Below, in pieces: positions 7,487-13,134 of a stretch of DNA of 13,134 nt. This DNA is from Bremia lactucae (Eukaryota > Oomycota > Peronosporomycetes > Peronosporales > Peronosporaceae). The notes under the pieces are model-generated. The model made no database searches and was not told where the DNA came from. It worked only from the letters and a program-made list of their open reading frames with translations. Each line of letters starts with the position of its first letter. The first letter of the stretch is position 1. The stretch covers positions 10,093,664 to 10,106,797 of the forward strand of contig NC_090610.1 in assembly GCF_004359215.1 (NCBI RefSeq), given 5' to 3'. The position numbers and the translations under genes are program-made.

Positions 7487-7951
7487 TTAAGGACATGAGT
7501 TTTTCTCATTGTCCACCGCTTGCACGTAAAGCACATTCTGTTTCATGTCAATGTTGAATATCACCATTCCATCTGACCTTCGTGTCAAGGTGCGAGAATT
7601 ATCGATATACCCAAGACCAAAACCTTTACACTCAAGCTTGCCATTCGAAATAATGTTTCTTGAAAGCTCGGAAGCCAGGTTTACCTCAGTAAGTGTGATT
7701 TGTTTCTCACACAGACCTTGAGCCATCACCGTCATAACCACGTTTCCGACTTGAGTGAGTCGGATTATCTCTCCATTAGCCAAATGGCACTCGAATTGAC
7801 ACAGTTTTAAGCTCATTAATAAAGATTCATCATTTACGAGATGTCTGCTACACCCGCTGTCTAGTATCCAGGCATCTGAACTCAAACTTTCAGTAATATT
7901 GTTTGAGTTTTCGAAATCGTTGCGGTTTTCTCTGGCCTTCTGAATCGCCAA
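7487..7951 (-). pseudogene. Copia aspartic protease region
   Basis: This is the longest clean piece of the copia: 154 codons on the minus strand. It contains W-I-L-D-S-G-C-S-R-H-L with the catalytic Asp at 7859-7861, the copia-type protease active site, followed by 'ECHLANGEIIRLTQVGNV' and 'SRNIISNGKLECKGFGL'. The C-terminal part, 'MVIFNIDMKQNVLYVQAV', leads into the pre-integrase region. The segment starts at an internal Met at the gag-pol seam and is part of a polyprotein, not an independent gene. Confidence 0.88.
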
Positions 7952-9135
7952 AACTATATTTTAGGCTAATTTTCCGTGTCGGCCACAATTTCGAAGTTTT
8001 CGTTTGGATTTGCAGTCGGATTTGCTGCTTTACCGCAATTATAACGCGTGCGGGTCTTCTTGCGTTCCATCTTATCGTCAAGTTGGCCAACGCCTCTGTC
8101 CAAAAGCAAGGCTCGATCGAGATTCGAGCTCGATCGCTTGGGCGATATAAGCCAATTCGTCAGCTTGAAGCAAAATCGGTTCTCTGGGTTGAATACTGCT
8201 AAATTAGGGGAGGCATATCTGACAATATTGTCCAGTATTTGTTGCTTCCCGTTTTTGCTGCATCGCTCACAGCCATCAAGTATAAAAAATGCTCAGGCCA
8301 AGACCGCCTTGCCTCATTTTTGTAGTAAAAAGTTTAATTACTTGAGCAGCAGCTATTGTTGTCTTAAACGTGTCATGCATCATCTGCATCACGTATTGTA
8401 GAGTTGGTAAATTTTGCCACCATGATTCCACTTGTTGACTGAAATATTTTTCGGCAGTGCCAGTAAATTATTGTCCGAAAACGTCAATTTTGACGCTTTC
8501 AGTCCAACGAAATCCACATGATTCTTCGGCTATGTCACCTGTCTCCTAAACGTCTTTCGTTTATCATGAAAACTGAACCCAGACCAGCATATACTTCGGT
8601 CCCGTCGAATTTCTGAATTACCAACTTTCGTTGTCTGGCATCCGGGTCCTGTAATTTACCAGGGGTGGCGTTCGCTGAATCGGCACCAAGGGACTTTGAG
8701 GTTGATACGGAGGAAATTGCACAGGGGTTTAAGGAAATTGTTTCTCCCTTTGTGCCACCCTAGCTCGTGTCCTTCGATGGTAACGATTTTAGTCAACCAA
8801 AATTTCATTTCGACCACTTATCAAGGAATCGTCCAAGGCATCGCGATGTAGTCGACCAGCAAAATCCGCACCTAGCATGGATGTATGGATGTAAACATCC
8901 CACTTTCAACTGCACCTCTTAATCTCTCATCCTCGGCCAACCTGGATTGAGAAGCTTCTATCCTCTTCATTCGTTCAGTAAGCATATCGATCACCATGGG
9001 TAGCGCCTCAGTTTCCGTACCCCTTTTAGAAGTATGACGTAATATGGTTATTACCGATTCCGGCCTAGCCCTTTTGTGACTAGAAGTTGTCGGAAGTTCG
9101 ACGTCACTTGCAGATGAGTTGGTAGTTGGGCTCAT
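7952..9135 (-). pseudogene. gag: Copia gag, broken
   Basis: The ATG at 9135-9133 starts a frame of 87 codons (M-S-P-T-T-N...), rich in Ser/Thr and then charged ('MLTERMKRIEASQSRLAEDE'), ending near 8872. Further on, in other frames, the capsid part is recognisable: 'RKLVIQKFDGTE' (~8630), then from about 8500 downward 'ESVKIDVFGQ', a stop, 'FTGTAEKYFSQQVESWW' and 'LPTLQYVMQMMHDTFKTT', then 'RSWPEHFLYLMAVSDA', 'LDNIVRYA' and 'LQADELAYIAQAIELESR'. A trace of the zinc knuckle remains as Y-N-C-G-K-A (about 8031-8045), but its other ligands are gone. Several frameshifts and in-frame stops are present. Confidence 0.8.
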
Positions 9136-9139
9136 AACC
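9128..9139 (-). promoter_or_regulatory. Copia primer-binding site for half tRNA-iMet
   Basis: On the minus strand this is GGTTATGAGCCC. Its complement GGGCTCATAACC is the anticodon-arm sequence of initiator tRNA-Met, with the CAT anticodon in the middle, matching the yeast initiator tRNA at 12 of 12 positions as I remember it. Priming from an internally cut initiator tRNA is known for Drosophila copia and Ty5. The ATG inside this motif (9135-9133) is also the gag start. Confidence 0.75.
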
Positions 9140-9279
9140 TACTAAAATGGTGTAGCTTACGAACGAAGTAGTAAATGGGAAACTTATATCTATTATCTGA
9201 ATCTTACTTGTGCATCACTAGCCTGTCCTATAAACCTTAATAGGAGTAAATGCAAATTAGTATCTGACACATCATAGAG
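9140..9279 (-). repeat. Remnant of copia 5' LTR
   Basis: These ~140 bp lie upstream of the copia primer-binding site on the minus strand and are AT-rich, without coding resemblance. On that strand a possible LTR end is ...GCTACA at 9151-9156, 11 bases before the primer-binding site, but the exact edge cannot be fixed because no partner LTR is present. The far side is cut off by the element B LTR at 9280. Confidence 0.5.
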
Positions 9280-9558
9280 TGTAACGGGGTGTATTGTTAC
9301 ATGAAATTAACACTTAACGGCTGTTAGCTAATATATTATCCAAAAGGTAGATAATATTTGGAGAATATTACTTTACATAGTAATATTCTAAAAGCTTATC
9401 CATTGGTAGATGTAGACCATTATATCTGCTTTCTCCGCGGTCCAGTCAGCGCTGGACGCGCGCAAAGAAAAAGACAGATAAGACTTTAGCACATGTTTTG
9501 TATTAGTTTATAATTAAGTTAGTATTAAGTAGATAGACAAGAAAAACTTAATTGCATT

Positions 9559-9564
9559 AATAAA
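9559..9564 (+). terminator. Possible poly(A) signal in LTR B
   Basis: AATAAA occurs in an AT-rich part of the LTR (the segment missing from the LTR at 1-290). It is a plausible 3'-processing signal for an element transcript, but AT richness alone could produce it. Confidence 0.3.
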
Positions 9565-9614
9565 GTTTTTAATTAACTCTCTCTAAGGCAAGTGTTTCAA
9601 AGAGTCTTCCTTTG

Positions 9615-9695
9615 CACGTACTAGTGTACGTGAAGTGACGCGAGGCACCACTCGCACTGAGGCAGTGCGAAGTGGACTTGTACTGAAGCAGTACA
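9615..9695 (+). other. Three consecutive hairpins at the LTR 3' end
   Basis: The stems are CACGTAC/GTACGTG (9615-9621 with 9626-9632, loop TAGT); CCACT-CGCACTG with CAGTGCG-A-AGTGG (9648-9659 with 9663-9675, 12 bp with one bulged A, loop AGG); and TGTACTG/CAGTACA (9679-9685 with 9689-9695, loop AAG). They follow one another with gaps of 15 and 3 bases and end 21 bases before the LTR edge. Confidence 0.75.
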
Positions 9696-9716
9696 TGTCG
9701 GCAGTGCCCCGTTACA

Positions 9717-9896
9717 CCTGGTAGCCCTTTGTAGTCCGTCCAAGGACCACAGTTCCATCATCTAACTTGGACATGTTTAGATGATAGTGGGAATACGCAT
9801 CACGTTTCCCGTGATAGCTACTCCTTTCTAAGTGACATAGAAAGGAGTGCGGTCGAACGAATGAGTTCGACCGTATGAAACGATGCAATCTTGGCC
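9717..9896 (+). other. Structured 5' leader of element B
   Basis: This is non-coding sequence between LTR and gag. A TGG two bases after the LTR (9719, TGGTAGCCC...) is in the usual place for a primer-binding site, but I cannot match it confidently to a tRNA. Four hairpins follow one another: ATCATCTAA/TTAGATGAT (9757-9765 with 9777-9785), ATCACG/CGTGAT (9799-9804 with 9810-9815), CTCCTTTCTA/TAGAAAGGAG (9821-9830 with 9838-9847) and CGGTCGAAC/GTTCGACCG (9850-9858 with 9865-9873). All are perfect. Such structures could serve packaging, dimerisation or translation. Confidence 0.75.
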
Positions 9897-10889
9897 ATGC
9901 TGTCCAATTTGGACGGAAACGCCCTCCATTCAGCCATCGCCAAGTTCATACAACAGGAACTTGACGAGGCGAAGGAGAAGGTAGCCTTGCTTAATCAGCA
10001 AGGCTCTCAACAGGCAGAGCTGTTGAGGTTACAGCAGGTACAGACCCCTGTACGTGGAATGCCGCACACGCGTCGTCCGGAAACCTTAAAGATTGACATC
10101 TCTAAGTATAGGGAAGTCGAAGAAGACTCTCTCTTAAGATGGTTTGTCGAGTTGACGATGCCATAAGGGCTCGTCACATCGTCGACGAGCAAATGCCAGT
10201 CACACTTGCTTAGTCAAATTTGGCAGGTCGTGCAAAATCTTAGGCACTAGGCCTTAAGTTGCGCGACCCATATGTCATTGGTCGCTAGAAGCTTTTAAAG
10301 CCCGGCTCAAACAGACGTTTGAACCGCCTAGGGCTAAGTTCAGAGCTCGATCAGAGCTACTAAAACTCAAGCAAGGCAAGCGTGATATTCACGCTTATGC
10401 CCAGCACATACGACTCATAGCGAGTTGTATCACAAATAACCCAGTCCATGAACACACGTTGATTACGGTGCTCATGCAAGGTGTTATGAATGGTTCAGTA
10501 AAGACCCACCTGTTCCGCTTGAAACTAAACACGCTTGAAGCAGCAACATCCGTTGCGGAACAAGAGGACTTTAGCTTGAGACAGGCTTAAGCTAGTTCGT
10601 CATCATATCGTCTCCAAGACGACACGAACTGGGAGGTCCAGAACCGATGGACCTCTCTTATGTCGAAAGCAAGAAACCTCGCTTTTCGAACAACAAGCGA
10701 TTGCAAAAATCCAATCGCTATCAAAGTTAAGACACTACGCTCAAGGTGTAATGCCCCACGCCCAATACCAACAGATACTGAACGTAATTATGGACCGAAG
10801 GCCAAAAACGGCAACGGTCGCGGGTCCGACGTTGTTGCAAAATTGCAACGGCGTGGCGAACCGCCAAATAACGGTTGGCGTCAGTAGAA
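9897..10889 (+). pseudogene. gag: Element B gag, broken
   Basis: The first ATG in frame, 9897, starts 'MLSNLDGNALHSAIAKFIQQ', a helical N-terminus, and reaches 'TLKIDISKYREVEEDSLLRWFVEL' before a frameshift near 10155. After a damaged stretch ('SNLAGRA', with TAG and frame changes), a clean block of 100 codons from 10288 reads 'EAFKARLKQTFEPPRAKFRA', 'LLKLKQGKRDIHAYAQHIRLI' and 'VLMQGVMNGSVKTHLFRL', ending at TAA 10588. This is the Retrotrans_gag core. The tail keeps 'GGPEPMDLSYVESKKPRF' in a shifted frame. The CCHC knuckle is ruined: its first two Cys positions read Ser and Tyr in 'QKSNRYQ' (~10703-10725). Confidence 0.88.
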
Positions 10890-11340
10890 GTACAACTCCT
10901 TACTGATCCAGCAACCATAAGAGAATTTGCAAATCTCTTGTATAAAGTTGCTCCAGACACGCATCACTATGTCCTCTACATCTGGTGATGAGGGATACCT
11001 CATCGCCTTGTGACAAAAGATTTGTCACCTAGAGCCCTAGTGGACTGTGGAGTGTCGAATAACTTTATTCGTCGCCAGTCGCTAGAGGGTAGTGGGCTCA
11101 AATATGTTGAGAACGATATCCCTCCAACGAGGATAACGGTGCGTCTAGCGACAGGCGCATCGATAACAGTAAAGAACGCGTAGTGAAATTTTATTACACG
11201 TTAAAAGATTCACAGTATGATGATGATTTCATCGCGCTGGATTTGGATACAAATTTGTTGGCATCCTAGGTTTGCCTTGGCTCAGAAAATATGATATTAG
11301 AATCTGCTGGTAGCATCGATCCGTAAAGATGGCCATCTGG
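10890..11340 (+). pseudogene. Element B aspartic protease, broken
   Basis: In one frame from 10890, 'VQLLTDPATIREFANLLYKVAPDTHHYVLYIW' is stopped by tandem TGA TGA. The same frame continues 'LVTKDLSPRALVDCGVSNNFIRRQSL' and 'ITVRLATGASITV' to TAG 11181. The catalytic motif is D-C-G (Asp 11043-11045, Cys 11046-11048) where aspartic proteases have D-S-G or D-T-G, so this copy is unlikely to be active even apart from the stops. After a frameshift near 11177, 'DSQYDDDFIALDLD' and 'LGLPWLRKYDI' (the flap and the hydrophobic-Gly motif) follow to about 11300. The fold order matches the protease of element C. Confidence 0.87.
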
Positions 11341-12010
11341 TGAACGTCTTGGAGCTTCCACAAGCGTGTGGATGTACTACGAGTGAATGCGATGGCCTCA
11401 CTTGTCGTACGGTCGTTAGTACGACTGCACAAGATCCCAGTGTGATTACTAATCACCCTGTGGAGTCAGCTGCGGGAGACTATGCGAATGCACAGGCAGC
11501 GTCAAAGTTCGACCACTCGAATAAGTCGAGTGGATTGAGACATAAATGAACCCCTAGCGGGCGACATTCTAGGAGATACCGGTTGTCCAAAATGGACAAC
11601 ACGATGATCCTATATCGAGTAGAGAGTCGACCGTAGAGGACCCGACTATGATAGCGCAATCACAGTTGGAAGACGTTGAGAGAATAAGTCCCCACGTACT
11701 TATGGAGAAATCTCCTCAGATAATTAATGCTGAAATGACTAGACTTGAGCATCCCGAGGGATTGATCCCTCGGCAGCCTGTGGATCAATCCCAGGAAGAA
11801 ACCGAGACATTAAATGTTTTGGTTAATAACGGTTTAAGAGTAGGCGCGTATACTCTTGATTTGTATGCGCTTCCGAAGTTAACTTCGGCGATAATTCAAT
11901 TACCAACCCTAGAACCTAAGCGGTTCTTGTGAGGTCTGCATAGTAGTAGAACTGCGTACTCGTCACAGAGGACGATTACGTAACCGACATTCGGTCAGCG
12001 AAATTTTTTT
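11341..12010 (+). pseudogene. Element B protease-RT linker
   Basis: Two open pieces are visible. 'NVLELPQACGCTTSECDGLTC' with 'HSNKSSGLRHK' runs to TGA 11547, and a second frame (11648-11932) reads 'EETETLNVLVNNGLRVGAYTLDLYALPKLTSAIIQLPTLEPKRFL'. The Cys-rich motif C-G-C-(6)-C-(4)-C is conserved in the family as I know it, but I know no function for it. Element C has its tandem-repeat domain at this place in the polyprotein; B shows no such repeats. Strong hairpins occur at 11404-11425, 11442-11456, 11513-11533, 11582-11600, 11754-11773, 11873-11888 and 11911-11927. Confidence 0.75.
11754..11792 (+). other. Two mutually exclusive hairpins
   Basis: CCGAGGGA (11754-11761) pairs with TCCCTCGG (11766-11773). 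The overlapping GGGATTGATC (11758-11767) can instead pair over 10 bp with GATCAATCCC (11783-11792). Both stems are perfect and share bases 11758-11761 and 11766-11767, so only one can form at a time. Whether this acts as a switch is unknown. Confidence 0.6.
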
Positions 12011-13134
12011 TCGGAGAATGAACGGGTTCTCAGCAGCTCATCGATGGACAAAAGTGTCCTCGATGTGAAGACTCGGATTGAGAGATATACTACTCAATCC
12101 TGGGAGTCGATTAAGACAAACCCTCTATACGAGGATTTCATTGAACTCAGGGATGTATTCCCTTAAACAGTTCCATGCGAATTTCCTAAGGATAAAGGCG
12201 CTCGACGTGAGATCGAGCTCAACCCGGGCTCAATGTACTGTGTCATAAAGCAGTGGCCACTGCCTCGTGAACAAGTACTTGCGATCGACAAATTCTTTGC
12301 CGAGCGATTAAAAGCGGGCCATGTAAGGGAGTCAACCTCCCCACATAACTCTCCGACCTTCTGTGTGCGAAAGGCCACAGGGGGGTGGCGAATAGTGCAC
12401 GCATTCAACAAACTGAATGCTGCAACAGTACCGGCTCAAACGCCGATACCTAGAGAAAATGTAATCATGGTATGTCTAAGAGTACGATCTTTTCGTCTAT
12501 GAATCTGATGGACGGGTTCTATCAAATCATTATGCGTGAACAGGAAATCCCGTACACAGCAGTGAGCACTCCCAGTGGGATGCTTTGGAAATGGCTAGTA
12601 ATGCCTCAGGCTTAGCAATGCCCCTGCAACATTCAACAGATGTGTAACAAATTAGTGCGAGAATTTGCACCGAGTTGGCTTAGCAATGCCCCTGCAACAT
12701 TCAACAGATGTGTAACAAATCAGTGCGAGAATTTGCACCGAGTTATTTTGACGATGTATCTGTCCATAGCCGAGCCATGAACGGTAAGACGGACGTGGAA
12801 GTTCATAAAACTCACGTTCGTCAGATTCTTACACTTAAGCGAAAGCATAAGTTGTATGCAAATCTCAAGAAGTGTGTATTCGCTGCAAGCGAAATACAGC
12901 TTCTTGGGTGCATCATCGGTAAATACGGCGTGCGCCCTGATTCTGAAATGATCAAGGCAATCACCAACTGGCCAGTTCCAGTCGATGTCAAGGGACTTAG
13001 AAAGTTCCTTGGTTAAGCGGCGTACTTGCACAAGTACTCTCGCAATTCCGCAGAATTGACAGTTCATCTCTCTCGTCTCTTACAAAAAGACGAGAAATGG
13101 TTATGGAACGCTGATTGTCAGCGTTTATTTAAGG
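12011..13134 (+). pseudogene. Element B reverse transcriptase to RNase H start, continues past window
   Basis: From ~12015 one frame reads 'NERVLSSSSMDKSVLDVKTRIERY', 'PLYEDFIELRDVFP', a TAA at 12164, then 'GARREIELNPGSMYCVIKQWPLPREQVLAIDKFFAERL' and 'PTFCVRKATGGWRIVHAFNKLNAATVPAQTPIP' up to a frameshift near 12468. The motif A region reads 'STIFSSMNLMDGFYQI', with Asn at 12502-12504 in place of the catalytic Asp. 'SGMLWKWLVMPQ' ends at a 68-bp tandem duplication. The last frame, from 12708, has the catalytic Y-F-D-D (12744-12755), 'RKHKLYANLKKC', 'LGCIIGKYGVRPDSEMI', 'VKGLRKFLG' with TAA at 13014, then 'AAYLHKYSRN' to the window edge. Confidence 0.9.
12611..12744 (+). repeat. 68-bp tandem duplication in RT
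   Basis: Copy one (12611-12678) and copy two (12679-12744) both begin CTTAGCAATGCCCC and end GCACCGAGTT. I see a single substitution in the shared bases (T at 12653 versus C at 12721). The 68-bp period is not a multiple of three, so the duplication throws RT out of frame immediately before the catalytic Y-F-D-D box. Near-identity means it is recent compared with the other damage. Confidence 0.9.

Larger units (their letters stand above)
5700..9279 (-). mobile_element. Ty1/copia retrotransposon, 3'-truncated and degenerate
   Basis: Reading right to left, the minus strand carries a partial 5' LTR, primer-binding site, gag, protease, integrase and RT in the copia order (integrase before RT). 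It is antisense to the flanking gypsy elements. The RT stops inside or just after its catalytic Y-x-D-D motif, so the second half of RT, RNase H and the 3' LTR are missing. The right end is interrupted by the 5' LTR of element B. Frameshifts and stops occur in every domain, but conserved stretches are longer than in the gypsy remnant at 598-1558. Confidence 0.88.
9280..9716 (+). repeat. Complete 5' LTR of gypsy element B (family 1)
   Basis: This 437-bp unit starts TGTAACGGGG (9280-9289) and ends with its perfect inverted complement CCCCGTTACA (9707-9716). From 9347 to the end it aligns with 1-290, which confirms its right boundary. Within it are a possible polyadenylation signal AATAAA at 9559-9564 and three consecutive hairpins near the 3' end. 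The five bases before it are TAGAG; the matching target duplication would lie beyond the window. It interrupts the copia 5' LTR and is followed by a leader and gag in the same orientation. Confidence 0.92.

Noticed and set aside
8111..8136. Direct repeat GCTCGATCG (8111 and 8128) with internal palindromes
   Set aside because: It is a short TCGA-rich stretch inside copia gag; chance plus coding constraint is sufficient.
7903..8401. Plus-strand frames in the copia gag region
   Set aside because: They are antisense to readable Gag motifs and show no known domain.
9719..9735. Primer-binding site of element B
   Set aside because: The TGG is in the right place, but I could not match the following bases to a tRNA 3' end with confidence, so it is mentioned only within the leader.
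1..13134. tRNA, rRNA, host genes, effector genes
   Set aside because: No cloverleaf, rRNA motif, intact gene, or signal peptide with an effector motif was recognised in any part of the window.

Overview
The window contains no recognisable host gene. It is a nest of decayed LTR retrotransposons: pieces of at least two Ty3/gypsy families and one Ty1/copia element. Every coding region is broken by stops and frameshifts. The Gag, protease, reverse transcriptase (RT) and integrase fragments resemble the gypsy and copia elements I know from oomycetes (Phytophthora and downy mildews). I therefore infer a repeat-rich gap of an oomycete genome, from remembered family resemblance and not from a search.

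Layout. (1) Positions 1-290 are the right part of an LTR of gypsy family 1. It abuts a minus-strand RT fragment (291-575), which is followed by a plus-strand remnant of RT, RNase H and integrase N-terminus (598-1558) of the same family. The two RT pieces point in opposite directions. (2) Positions 1559-5700 hold a second gypsy family (element C): 5' LTR 1559-1848, leader hairpin, gag, protease, an unusual tandem-repeat coding domain with alternating 19- and 20-residue units, RT, and the first residues of RNase H. (3) At about 5691-5715 element C is fused to a copia element in the opposite orientation. The copia reads right to left: gag 9135 to ~7952, protease, integrase, RT ending near 5712; its 3' part is missing. 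Its primer-binding site matches the anticodon arm of initiator tRNA-Met (half-tRNA priming) and overlaps the gag start codon. (4) Positions 9280-13134 are a second family 1 gypsy (element B): complete 5' LTR, structured leader, gag, protease, linker and RT, running off the right edge.

Inferred order of events: C inserted into the family 1 integrase region, the copia joined or inserted into C, and B inserted into the copia 5' LTR. The residual logic in each element is the usual one (LTR promoter, Gag particle, protease, RT/RNase H, integrase), but none can encode a working polyprotein.

The most unusual signal is that element B, and the family 1 remnant at 598-1558, are packed with short, near-perfect inverted repeats (stems of 7-11 bp with tiny loops). 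They run through the LTR, the leader and also the coding region, far more often than in the neighbouring C and copia elements.
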